NCBI GenBank assembly: GCA_973895155.1
Contig: OZ316894.1
Coordinates: 6,572,001 to 6,636,000 of the forward strand
Length of the DNA: 64,000 nt
Direction of reading: 5' to 3'
Source of the DNA: Marsupella aquatica
Taxonomy: Eukaryota; Marchantiophyta
Shown: piece after piece, positions 25,921 to 37,464 of the stretch
Position numbering within the stretch: the stretch's first letter is position 1
Layout: each line of letters begins with the position of its first letter
Notes under the pieces: generated by a model
Seen by the model: only the letters and a program-made list of their open reading frames with translations
Database searches by the model: none
What the model was told of the DNA's origin: nothing
Program-made: the position numbers and the translations under genes

Positions 25921-26651
25921 ACCGGGAGTACCTTCTCAATCCTTCCGAGCTTCGAAGAATTAAAGCTGTCCGCTCTCTTGTATTTAGTCTTCATCTCCCT
26001 CGATCTACTGTCTTGCTTTTCTCATTTTCAGCTTGTATGAAATTTTCAAACGATCTTTCGAGCTTCGAAGAAAGTTTAGTGTTTCCTTGTACTTAGTCTT
26101 CCTCTCCTATCCCACTTTTTTTGGTGCAAGCAGCCTATCCCGACAGTTCTCAGTTTCTCCTCAGTATTTAATCCTTCGAGCTTCCAAGATAGCTGTCTTT
26201 TGTGTTTCTCCCCGACTCAGCTAGCTAGTGAAAGCGCCAAATCGATCAGTGACGCCCCCCAATTAAGGTGATTCTTCAAAACTGCAGGTAAAGAATGATT
26301 CTCACCGGTATTCATTATATAACGTTATGTACTCACTTATATAGAGCTAGTCTACCTAGGGGTACCTCGATCTTAATGCTTCCTGAAGGGTACATCCTTA
26401 GAATTTTATTCATTGAGCAGTAATAGTTTCCCGTTATCAATTGAATTGCTTTGATTAGGGTAAAGCTGAATGAAAGTGTATTTTCCAAAAATGATCACCG
26501 AATGTGTTCTGCGTGTCTTGATGATCGAGTTTTATGTGCCTGCAACCCGATCACTTCCGTGATCCACTTGATTAATGCTGCGTGTAATATATATATTAAG
26601 TCTGCATGAGTTTTAACTACTGTAATTGATTAATTGCGGGTTTGCAACAGG

Positions 26652-28187
26652 ATCGGATACTTCCATGCCGATTTCTAAATCTCAAGTTTTGGGAAGTTCT
26701 TCAGAAGCTAACGAGGAAGATCGAAGAGATGTACATCTCTTGTTGCCACTGCATCAACCGCAAGAATGAATGAGGGATCCGCATCCAGAACACCTCTTCT
26801 CTCCACCGAGGTGGACCTGCTGTCTCCGGCATCTATTTCAAGGGTTTGTGAAGCATCTTCATCTGGAACAGGTCGATCTCTTACCAGTTGATGCAGGTCT
26901 CGATCCTTGTAGGGGCCAGTTCCCAACTTGATTTATCACCATCGTCAGATCTCTGTGCAAGAGAAATATTCACCCGGATTCCAATACAGAAGCTGATTGA
27001 GTTCGAAACTGTCTTGAAGGAATGGAAAGCCTTCATTCTCTCAGGTAAGTTGAAAGAATTGGATAATTATAGAAAACCAGGTACCAGCAATGGGCCTTGG
27101 GTTATCATGGTTCTTAGTAGATGGACACCTACATACGGGGTGATACTTCCTCAAGAGATGCAACCCTACAACAGCTAACTCAAAATGGGGGGGGGGGGGG
27201 GGTCATATTATGAGATATTTCACCCAGAAAAACATTCAGTATTGGAGAGGATTAGGGTCAATCAAGGTCTCGACATCTAGAGGTCTTATTTGCAGGTGTT
27301 CTGGAGCCTTTGCAGAGATAATAGATATTGTGAATCCCGTCACTAAGGATTACAGACAAGTGATACCACTTGGAGTTTGGCTGCAAAAAAACGGACGTCC
27401 TGTTCTGTGGGGCGTCATTGTGGACAAGCACCTTGATATATATTAAGTAGTTGTACAGATTGTGAGGATTTCGGCTTTTACTGTGACCAGAGATCGATAT
27501 CACATTAATTTGGTGCGAGAGTTGGTGGTGAGAGATGAAACTACACCCCTTCAGTTATTGGTGTACGAATTTATATCTCATTTTTGGGATAGGGCCTTTT
27601 CCTCGACCAATTTCGAGACTAGTGGGAAACAAGATTGGTTCCTCTGCCTCCAGTGGAGGAAAATTGTATCTTTTGACAAGAGCTCAAGTTCAGGCATCGT
27701 GATCGGGGATTGGACCCATCCCTGTTTAATTATGTATGATCTTGAACAGAGGACTTGCCAAGGGATATATTGTCCTGCCACGGAGGTATTACGGGAGCAA
27801 GGGAGAGCCGACTCTTGTTGAGCACAAAGGTGACATTATTTACGTGACAAGGGATTTGCTAACAAGCAATCGCAGATCCTGGACCTTTTGGAGGCTTGAA
27901 GGTTATGGGCCTATCTCCTTATTTGTGCCAATGAAGAGATGCGGGAGGAAATTTTTCGAATGCTGAGCGGAAGAATCACTGTTGTGAGATGCCATGGGAG
28001 TGGTGGCAAAGTTTATTTTTATGGTGAGGCAAAAGGCATAGAGAATGTGACTACTATTCTAGTCCATGATTTGGTGAGAGACTCTTGGGTGTGGATGATG
28101 GATTATTTGTATCCGTACCTCCAAAAGGCCGTAAATATGCATTGCGATTTGATCTCCGTCAGATCTTCTTTTGTGAAGGTTAACTGA
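26652..28187 (+). pseudogene. F-box protein gene, frameshifted
   Basis: A degenerate F-box is read at about 26936-27055: SSDLCAREIFTRIPIQKL then EFETVLKEWKAFI, matching the LPxDL.xEIxxRLPvxxLxxxxxVCKxW pattern. Downstream pieces in changing frames resemble an F-box-associated beta-propeller region: STSRGLICRCSG and NPVTKDYRQVIPLG (about 27270-27375), a stretch to about 27820, WTFWRLEGYGP (about 27880) and VYFYGEAKGIENV up to RDSWVWM (about 28005-28100). At least four frame changes and several stops separate them. A run of 16 G (27187-27202) sits at the first break. F-box proteins are substrate receptors of SCF ubiquitin ligases; this copy should be inactive unless the breaks are assembly errors or introns. 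Confidence 0.6.
27187..27202. repeat. G16 homopolymer
   Basis: Sixteen consecutive G residues lie within the F-box pseudogene, between the F-box part and the downstream domain. Length is unreliable in such tracts. It is also a strong potential G-quadruplex site. Confidence 0.9.
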
Positions 28188-28315
28188 GACTATACATTGA
28201 AGAAATGACCTTACATATGCATTGAGATTGATCTCTGCCAGACTCACGTGAAGCTAGCTAATCTAACTGACTTTATATCTACATTGAAGAAATCAGTGAG
28301 ATCGACTGTACATTC

Positions 28316-28716
28316 AGTTGAATTTGAATTGCTGTTTGTCTCCTAGCTATTTTGGCTATACCTGGTTGTTCAAGCTTACTTAGTGAGCCTTTATATATTA
28401 AGGATATCGTACATAATCAAGTGCCCAATAGCCTGGAATGTTTCAGCAGCTAGGTGCTAGTTTTTTAGAGTAAATGTTCCTCAATCAGCCAGTGCGAATG
28501 TGCAATTATTACAAATATCACTTAATGAAGTTGAATTTGAATTGCTCTACTTTTGTCTCCTAGCTAGTTTTGGCTATACATGGTTGTTCAAGGTTAATTA
28601 GTGAGCCTTGAATGGGTATCTTACATAGTCAAGTGCCCAATAAGCTGACCAGCCTGGAATGTTACAAAAGCTAGGTGCTGGTTTCTTAGAGTAAATGTTC
28701 CTCAATTTTACTGTTG
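28316..28716. repeat. Direct repeat of about 170-190 bp behind the F-box pseudogene
   Basis: Copies start at 28316 and 28529 with AGTTGAATTTGAATTGCT. Both contain GGTTGTTCAAG, a GTCAAGTGCCCAATA-type block, AGCCTGGAATGTT and TTAGAGTAAATGTTCCTCAAT. They are separated by about 45 bases of unrelated sequence. Confidence 0.8.
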
Positions 28717-28969
28717 TCTTGTAAGTAATTGGAGACGATATTAATCAATTCCGTATTCATTAATTAATGCACACTTATAAAGCATGTTTTACTCTATGCC
28801 ATATAAGGTAAGTATGTTTCTATATGTATTTCACTTCCAGTACCTTTGAAGATCTGGTAATGTTTATGATTGCCCTCTCTCATTTTGGTGGTCAGTGGTC
28901 AACTTTTGTCAGACCTGGACACTCCCATTCTGTTCAATATGGTAGAAAACATTTAGAACTCTTCCAAGT

Positions 28970-29150
28970 GATCGATGATGAGTGTTGTAGCTTTTGTTAA
29001 CAAATTTCTGCGCAGATGATGATGAGTGTTGTAGCTTTTGTGAAAAATATTCTGCGCAGATACTCTATGTCTATTCAAAATCATCAAATGTAAAATTCTT
29101 GCACGTGCTGATAAGTGTTGTAGCTTCTCTACACAGATTTTTTTGCAGCG
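28970..29150. repeat. Short degenerate tandem repeat, about 50-70 bp units
   Basis: Three units share GATGAGTGTTGTAGCTTTTGT (or GATAAGTGTTGTAGCTTCT) followed within about 20 bases by a CTGCGCAGAT-like string. The third unit is the most diverged. Confidence 0.6.
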
Positions 29151-29680
29151 TTGTAGGTCTTAAGTCATGCATTTTGCCTGTCCTACTAGGGCCGGTGTCA
29201 CCACCAGTTTCTTAATGCAACTCGAATCGATCAAATATAAGTTGAGACTCAATTCAATTTTCCACCCCAAAAGAAAGGATAAAAATGTCCATTAGGAGTA
29301 TCAATTCAAAATTATTACTTACAACAACCAGATAAGTGGAGGCTAGTAGGCTTCAAAAGACATGCTTAGTAATGAATTATTCTGAAAATCACTTTTGCTC
29401 AGACTTGTATGGACTCATACTAGTCTGTCTTTGCTGGAGTCAGTCAGTCCTTGTATGTTCCTCCTATAGCTTGCTAGCTTGAGAATGCAGGTTGTGGGGT
29501 CTTTATGCTTAATTTGCATTTTTGTTGTCGAAAAACATTTATTATGCAGACAAAGAAGTGTTGTCAAATCAAAAGCTTCAAATTCCGGGGATCAACAATT
29601 GCACATTTGAATTCATGAGAGACCAATGATGAGAAATAAACTTTTGTATGTAATAACGCACTCATAACCTTGAAGGGGAG

Positions 29681-29720
29681 GCGGGGTCACTTCCATGGAA
29701 GTGGTACGTATAATTATATG
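29681..29720. mobile_element. MITE end fragment, same family as 19960-20286
   Basis: GCGGGGTCACTTCCATGG and the following GAAGTGG match the left end of the copy at 19960 (GGGTCACTTCCACGGAAGTG). No matching right end or target duplication was found nearby, so it is a truncated or solo end. Confidence 0.5.
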
Positions 29721-30984
29721 TAACATGTGGCAAAGTAAAAAGTTATTACGGACTCCCATGGGAAGTTCATTCCAAAATCCCTACAAGCACGTGCATTCAC
29801 ATCAACACTTTTAGTCAAAAACAAGAATGGGTGAAAAGAGGGTTAGTAAAAGAAAATAACCTTTGGATGGGTTGTGATTGATATATCAGTATTTTCTAGT
29901 TAGTAGATTGTATGAGTTTCATATTTAATTAGCAATTTTTGGAATAACCATAAGTAGAAAGAAACTTTTCACCTACTGTGATATTTACCAAGGTAACATA
30001 ATAACATAAGGGTGATCCATGCCCTTTTGGATTTAGTATTAATAAAGTGATGAGGAGCACTCTCTCTTCATTCTCACGTTTTGATAATTTTTGTATCAAA
30101 ATGATCATATTTTCATCTCTCATTTTTCTCTTCTATTCTTTGCCTTAATATGTATATAGTAAGGGGGCGTTCTTTGGCCCGGATAGCAAAAAAGTGAGTG
30201 GTAGACTTGTAGATAAGACCTTTGAAAATAAGGTCCTTTTGGAATGGTAGAGGTGGAGCATCATTTGGCCCGGGTGGCAAAAGAATAAGAGAGCCGTTAT
30301 GAATGTAGGAGGGAGAGATGTCCCTAATCTTCTCATTTATAACCCATTTTTAGTTAGAGTTCATCTTTTAGACAAACCATTCATGAGATAATACTTAACA
30401 TATCATTTTGGATCTCAATGTGCAACTGTTGTTATGTGTTCTAACGAACCAATAGTATACCCAGTAGTGTCTTACCGAGAGGAATGAGACTGCATTATCT
30501 TTGTCCTCTATTGAAGTCATGGATCTAAATGTAAGTTCATATGATATTTTTGTTTCATTTTTTTTTTGAGATATTATGATCATATGTGGTAGAAAGATTA
30601 GTTTTCGAGAAATGTTGGTCCATAGGTATGGTGATATAAAATTTAATAGTATATTAATTTCACCTGAACTTTTTTTAATACCCACTACCTCTCTTACTAG
30701 AGTTTTTTGGTTTTAGTGTAGAACTTATGGGCATGCAAGGTTGATTTCATAAAAGTCAACATGCTTTTACCAGAAAATACGGTCACCCGGACAACGTTAT
30801 GCATGCACTTCTTCCATGAATAATCTACTTGTTTTTCCTCTCATCTTCATTTTCAAACCTATTCCAATATATAACTTTCCATGTGTACTTAGTAATTTTT
30901 GAATAAAATCAAACTTACATAACCAAGAGGTCCTCGAACTAAGTTGTCAATAGAAATATAAGGTTGTTTAATTAATTATAAAAT

Positions 30985-30986
30985 TC

Positions 30987-31021
<35 letters not shown>

Positions 31022-31035
31022 ATATATATATATTA
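30985..31035. repeat. AT dinucleotide microsatellite
   Basis: About 50 bases of alternating A and T with two TT phase slips. It is self-complementary and could extrude as a hairpin. Confidence 0.95.
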
Positions 31036-31344
31036 TCACGTGATCGATGTCATACAAATTTATAGAAAGTGACTTACGGGGTCAGAGAAGATCTGAAGGA
31101 TTATGGCCAATGAGCTAGAGTAGCTCAGAAGTCAAGATGATTGAAGTCTCATTCTTTGGGGGCGTTATGCCACACAATGCCTTGTAAATACTACTTTTAC
31201 CATATACTCAATGTCTCTTAAGAAGTAAGTTTCTCTTTGTAAACAGTCCATAATTGGATCAGCTCATTGTGCATAACAACTTGCCTCTGTTTTTACTAAA
31301 AGGTCTACCATGCCTTACATATATCAAGGTCTTTTTCAGCCATT

Positions 31345-31670
31345 TTTCTGTGGGCAAAAAATCACTGATCACCTTCCAAATGTACAGTTGGCAAGCAAAT
31401 GATACTCAGACTATAGTTTAAATAAGTTATGCCAGAGTCACCACCATCTAGTCCACTATGGGGAAGCTAGCATCAGCCAGAAAGTACTCAATGTACAGTT
31501 GACTATTAGTATTAACTCCAAATATTAACCACACATCATGCGGGACGTCATGCGAGCTTCATGTCTGCCCATAACCAGACTTCATTATTTTATGTCTGTA
31601 CAGTAAAGTTACTGCACTGCTTCTAGAGCTAATTGTCACCTTGGCTAGTTTTTAGAAACAAGAAAAAATG
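31345..31670. repeat. dispersed repeat, copy 2
   Basis: This shares ordered blocks with 2670-2950 (TGTGGGCAAAAA, ATGATACTCAGACT, CATAACCAGAC, CACCTTGGCTA and AAACAAGAAAAAAT). It is diverged, non-coding and of unknown class. Confidence 0.5.
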
Positions 31671-32754
31671 GACACTAGTATCCAAATGTATTATTATATA
31701 AGGTAGGTATAGTGGACACTAATAGCCCCTCAAAACTCCAGATATATGATTCAAGCTCTAGTTTTTGGAGGCGCTCCCAATCATTCAATGTCATGTAAAC
31801 ATGACTTTACAATAGTCACAGTCTACAAGCAGTGTGGATAAGAGCATTGCATTCATAGTTTAGGCCCACCATGTAGTCCACTCATATTACTGACAGTGAA
31901 TTAATTTGTGAATGCACCAAAAAAATGCACTTTACAGACTGAAGTGCAAGTCAACCCGCACTAAATGACAAAATGTTGGCACTAAACAACCAATGCATCA
32001 GTGCATTTCAGTCCATAAGTGTACACTGTATGCGTTTGTCAATTACTCCCGCAATTACTGCAAATGAATGCTTACATAGGAAGAATTTGTTGATAAGTGC
32101 ACCAAAGAACTAAATAAAGTAGTTGCATGCACTTTTCCAGTTAAGCCTTGCAACGTGAAGGCTCAAGGTATGAGGAGCCTAATGTATGCAACATGACATA
32201 ACAAGGAAAAGCATAAGTAATTTCTCATGCACTTATTGATTACAGTACATATACAGACCATGCACATATGGAGAAGTGCATAAATTTTATGCCTGGCATA
32301 TGTCTCGTCTACCAAATCTTGAACATGAATAGTGGAGAGGACAATAAAAGTGTCACCAAAATATATTCCCTGTTCATATTTACGGACCCCGATAAGAGGT
32401 CTCTTGCAAATTCCCTGCCATGAGGTTGCGCCACATCATCACAACCAGCCACAAACAAGAATGATCCTACTTTTAACAATAACAAACGTGCACATTCCTG
32501 TTTGTGACAAAAACAACGTAATTTTTGGGGCGCCATGCCGTAAATATTGAACGTAAAAAAAAACAAAATACAAAGGGAGATATGTCATTTAGTAAAATAA
32601 AGTTACCATGTTGATGTTTGTCAAAGATATATCAGTGTTTTATATCAAAATGCTTGTATTTTTTAATTGTTTGCAAGCTTGAAAAAACCAACCAATAGAA
32701 ATGTACATAGTTAAAACCCCTTTGGCTTCACATTGTAAAACTAAATAATCAATC

Positions 32755-33240
32755 TTCTTAGTACTTGATAAAATCTGTCAATGTTTGATTCATTTTAAAA
32801 AGAAAGATCAAGATTTAGAAACTCGTGACCTCTTTAGTATTGTCTTGATAAAATCTTTCAATGTCACACTCATTGGAAAGCTAATATAAAATTAAAAACT
32901 CATCATCTCCTTAGTACTTGACAAAATCTATCAATGTTAGGTTCATTGGAAAGCTAGAAAAATTCAGATACTCATGATCTCTCTAATTCTTGACGAATAA
33001 TCTCAATGTCACACATTAGAAAGCTAGAGAGATTGAAAACCTCATGATCTCTTTAGTATCGTGACAAAATTTGACATAAAATTTGTCAATGTCGAACTCA
33101 ATGTTGGAAAGCTAAAAGAATTCATGGACTCATGATCAAAATTTCTTATACTCACACTCATTGGAAAAGCAAAGAAATTCAAAAACTCATTATTTTGGAA
33201 CTTGACAATATTTGTCAATCTGAGGCTCATTGGAAACCCT
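32755..33240. repeat. Degenerate minisatellite, about 70-90 bp units
   Basis: About six units are built on CTCATGATCTCTTTAGTACT, TTGACAAAATCTGTCAATGT, and CACTCATTGGAAAGCTA followed by A-rich sequence. Units differ by substitutions and small indels. The short minus-strand ORF over it is a by-product of the repeat. Confidence 0.75.
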
Positions 33241-33935
33241 TTCTCGATTAAGAAATATCACAATCTCATCACCGTCACAAATTTAGCCGTTGAAAATTGA
33301 TTTTTTTGATTACGTCGCCATCCCTTGTCCACAATGCTTGCTTCCCGGGTTGAATTGTTTGCATTCTTCTAGTCTTCAACTGAAGCTCACTCTGAACACA
33401 AGTTGACGCCAAATGCAACCTTTATGTCAAAGAAACAATCGTTGGTCTCCCCCTCACACCATAGCTTTCTTAAATAAAAAAACTACGAATCCTTCATGTG
33501 AAGCGATGACTCGTTTGTTTTGTGTGTTCTTCCCACCGAATCGACAAGAGCTCTTTTGCCAATAGCTAAGTGTTGTCCTCCAGTCTGTCTTGTGGCGATA
33601 ATGCTCAATGTAACTCACAAACAATCAATCATGAATGATAGAAACACGATTTCTGCAATGTGTAAGCAAAAACCACCAAAAAACTCAATTCCTCCATATT
33701 CAACCTTCCATTGATAAATCTCCTCTATCTTTTGAGCTTTTTCTTTTGCACGAGCACACACCAAGACCATCAGGAGACTCAAAATCGTCGATTACCGCCT
33801 TGTTGAAAATTGATTTCACTTCATCAAACACACATTCCTTGGATGAACATGGGGTCCACGGATTAATTTTTGAATGTTAATGAAATGATAAAAAAAACAT
33901 CATGCATGTCCTCATTTTAATAATCTTACTTAGAA
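33241..33935. other. Intergenic DNA, no gene recognised
   Basis: Two overlapping short plus-strand ORFs (33520-33714 and 33635-33880) have no family resemblance or splice support. Nothing else was seen. Confidence 0.35.
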
Positions 33936-34666
33936 AGCATCAACTACAAGCTAGAGTTGAGGCTTAGGCTTCTACAGTGAAGCACAAGCTAGAGTTTGGG
34001 CATAGGCTTCTAGAGTGAAGCCTCTAGATTGTAACTCCATGGCCCACCATGTGGATGGGAATGAAAATTCATGGCTATGATGTATGTCAAATGATAACCA
34101 TACATACATTTTGTCATGGTTTCTAATTAATGTTGGGTTCTAGTTATATTCATTTAGCATAACATATGTGCATAGCTAGAAAGGAGTATATGGCTCTACC
34201 ACTAAGATTTTTCAGTTCTCTGCTCGATCACTAGGGTGTTTGCCATCATGGCTCCTTTGTAGGTTACTTTTTGGTCCTTGTTCCTTTGTTGACTATTGGT
34301 TGGGGACCCCTCAGTTGGCTTGTTTTTCTTGGGGCCCTTTCCCCTCTTTTCCTCCCCTTCATTGGGTTGCTTTGCCTTTGGGATCATGTCTCCCAGTTAT
34401 GCATTTTCTGCCCTTGGGCACTATTTAGTATGGCATGTTATGTATGATTACTCCTTTCTATGCACATATGTTATGTTGGGGCCACAGAGTCCATTTTTTG
34501 AATGTAAATAGAAATCATGACAAAAAGTATGCATGCTTATCATTTGACATACATCATAGCCATGAAGTTTCCAATTCACATGGTGGGCCATGGAGTTATG
34601 GTGTAGAGGTTTCACTCTAGAAGCAGGCCCCAACTCTAAAAGACTAGGCCCTTGTAGTTGAGGCTT
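33936..34666. mobile_element. Foldback element with inverted arms of about 170-190 bp
   Basis: The left arm (about 33936-34133) and right arm (about 34505-34666) are inverted copies. Both contain CAACTACAAG, CTTCTAGAGTGAARCCTCTA, ACTCCATGGCCCACCATGTG, a block around CATGGCTATGATGTATGTCA and TTTGTCATG. The roughly 370 bp between them are unrelated to the arms and have no known protein. No target duplication was identified. The 3582-3671 repeat carries the same core. Confidence 0.7.
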
Positions 34667-35058
34667 GATAATAGATACGAGACCACGCACATATGGAGAA
34701 GTGCATAGTTTATATGCCTTGCACATATTGCACAAGAAGTGCAGACCATGCACATATGGAAAAGTGCATTAATTATATGCCTTCCACTTACAGCTTGGTG
34801 CATTCCGTGCATTAGTGATGGCTTCTTGTGTCCTGCCGGTATCCTGCACTTCTCCATAAGATTGGGAACAGAACATCGATAATTCAGAGCAAAGTGAGGC
34901 AGAGAGACGAATTCAGTCAGTGGATTCTTGATGTGGTCGAGAATGGTTGAATTGCGTTAAGCAGCTCGAATCTTCTCGTTCCTGTGTGGCATCGAAGTTA
35001 ATAGTGGTTTAGGGGAGTCTCAGGGTAAAGCAGGACCTCGAGAAGTTCACGGGAGGCA
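34667..35058. other. Repeat-bearing DNA before the MYG1 pseudogene
   Basis: Two copies of a motif close to GCACATATGGARAAGTGCAT followed by TATATGCCTT occur at about 34687 and 34751, with a third near 32262. The motif is partly palindromic. After 34860 the sequence becomes exon-like and may be the old 5' leader of the MYG1 copy. Confidence 0.45.
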
Positions 35059-37464
35059 ATGGGGTCGCCCAGCGAAGAGGAAGCCGGAGAAGAAGCTTGG
35101 CACGCACAACGGTACGTCTTTCATTGTGACGAGGCTCTGGGCTGCTTTATGATTCGACTGACGGACAAATTCTCCGGCGCAGAAGTGGGTCCGAACAAGA
35201 GATCAGCCGGTATCTCTCTTTAACTGCAAATTAAATGGTCGATTACTCCTATAGATCTGCATTCCGCCATTCGGAACATAATCTGCGCTCAGGTCGAAAA
35301 ACCGTTGCTTGAATTTGTTGTATCAATCATGGTTTGAGGGTTCTGCTCAGCTGGTTGTAAGAGTGCACGAAAGTGATCAGTCCTCTCACAGTGACAGCAC
35401 AAGTATTGAAGTCACTGTGTTGGTTCACTCTATTGGTCAGTCCCAATGCCACCGGAGGGCGCCGGGTATAGTGCCCCCCTCCCCCTCCTTTTCCCCACTT
35501 TGTGTGCTGAGGGGTCGACAGAGTGCTCACCCTCTGTCCCTGCCCTCCCCCTCGCAGCTTAAATAATCGTCCTATCATAGAATCGTTAATGATGCTGTAA
35601 TTAGATGTTCGACACTTGAAAACCACTCATTCAGTAATTCATCGGATTGCAAATGTTGGGGTTGCAGATTCTTGACATAATGGATGCGGTGCTAGACGTC
35701 GGGGGTGTTTATGATTTGGAAATCGATCGGTATGACCACCATCAGAGGGGTTTAGACCAGGTCTTTGGACACGGTTTCACGACGAAGTTGAGCAGGTCTC
35801 GTTCACAAACTGCATGTCCATTGCCATCGAATTTTGAATTTTGAACAAGGAGACTTGCAAGGTTTGCCTTCTGGAGACATAAGCTGCCCACAAGGGAGTT
35901 TAATTTCATTCTTAGTTTAAGTATGCCTTGTACTTATCAGGAGCTTGTATTGTTGAACTGCAAATTCAACAGCAGTTTGGCGAGGAGATCGTTCCGAAAG
36001 TAAGAAACCCCCGGATCCTGATGTGATATGAGTCTACCGTGCTGTCTATAAGAGCTTCATGGAGGTATTGATCGTCACGTCTACCGGGACATTTTTACTT
36101 TCAAATTGTCGTCTTAAACATCCTTCGTTCTGGGTTTGGTGCTTTGTATGGCCAAATTCGGAAGCATTTCTTAAAGAAAGCATTTACCTTAAAGTAATCG
36201 GGTTGTACGGTTGTTTGGGCATGAATGGTTACTCGCAGTTGCTCTGCAATCATTCCAACGTTGTAATTTCTTCCTCAATAAGCTCTGTGATTGTTGTAGT
36301 AATCTGTCTTAGTTGTTGTTCACTTACAACTTTTGGTCTCATGGCTGCAGTCAGTGCACTTCTATGGAAAATCATGGCTATCAGCGAGGTCAATTGTGGC
36401 AGAAAGCTTGGTAGTGAGATATCAAGCCCATGAACATGGGGAGATTATGATCTTGAATCAGTTTTGTCCATGATGTGATCCAGCACAGCATAGGCTGTTT
36501 GACTTGGATCGTATCGTATCTCCTCATGTTATGTATGTGGATTTATGCTGTAGAAGTACTCAAAGCCATAAGCCGGAATGTCCTTCATTGGGTTGATCGC
36601 TTATGTGTTTCTCGCTTTTTTACCTGTGCATTTAGCATCACAATGTCTTACAGTGTTGATGTTTAAAGTTGTGATGGCTAACCTCGAGCGCTCTTTACCT
36701 CAATTTTTTCTTAACAGTGTGCAAATGCTCTGCCTATGGCAGTGGAAGCAGCACCTCTTTGAAATTGAGGAGAGCTAGGGTTGAATCCTACTAACGAATA
36801 CGTGGTCTACCAGGTAACTAGCAGAGACTGCACCGATGAATCATTAGCTGAAGCGTCACTTGTGTCTGCAGCTCGCTTGTTTCATGAACAATTGCACTAA
36901 ATTGTGATCAGGATGCCTTTTCGACCAAAATAACCTGTCTTTGGAAAAGGATTTAACAATATGTGTGCATAATCCAGGATTTTTCCTATATTGGTCAAGA
37001 TATTGGTAGATGCAGGCAGAACTTATCATGATTGTTCTCTCATCTCATCGTATTTTGTTGGAAGGGTCTTTGTGGTTGGATGTTTTGACAGGTGTCTATT
37101 CAGTTTTGATGTGGCCCTCATATAATGCCGGAATTGACATAAGATGCAATATTGGCTAAGTGGGAGCATTGTATGTTGATTCTTATTGCAGATGTGCCTC
37201 AATTTGCCCCTGTTGACTTCTTAGGATGAACAAAGTGTGCGCAATGGCATGTTCAAACAGTGGCTGTCGCCTTTGGAAAGTCTGAAAGCAGGAAGGCCTT
37301 GCCAGTGACACGGCGCGGACTGCGTGATGAAGAGCTTTCATAGGAAGCTAGAATCGAAGGAGGTTTGTTTGTTCACAGGAGTGGATTTCATCGGAGGTGC
37401 TAAGACACTTGACAGTATTCTGGAGCTTGCTAGGAAAGCATCAAATGTAATGGAAAGTGCCTGA
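35059..37464 (+). pseudogene. MYG1: MYG1-like 3'-5' exonuclease, frameshifted pseudogene
   Basis: MYG1 (formerly UPF0160) is a conserved DHH-type 3'-5' RNA exonuclease of nucleus and mitochondria. Exon remnants in order: 35059-35209 with KKLGTHNGT, FHCDEALGCFMIRLTDKFSG and VRTRDQP in three frames; 35668-35795, intact, with LDVGGVYD, RYDHHQRG and FGHGFTTKLS between good splice sites; 35970-35999 with QFGEEIV; and 37240-37464 with QWHVQTVAV, SRKALP, RRGLRDEELS, an in-frame TAG, FVHRSGF, then in another frame IGGAKTLDSILELARKAS and a normal-looking stop. Breaks: an extra G after the ATG, an indel after HNGT, an extra G in GAAGTGGGTCC, the TAG, and an extra C in GGATTTCATC. The middle exons were not found. 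Because neighbouring genes are clean, decay is likelier than sequencing error, but the small indels keep the second reading open. Confidence 0.8.

Larger units (their letters stand above)
29151..32750. other. AT-rich intergenic DNA with repeats, no gene recognised
   Basis: The region contains a MITE-end fragment at 29681-29700, a duplicated motif TTGGCCCGGRTRGCAAAA (near 30175 and 30267) that resembles hAT-type terminal sequence, an AT dinucleotide tract at about 30985-31035, and the second copy of the dispersed repeat at 31345-31670. Only short ORFs are present. Confidence 0.4.
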
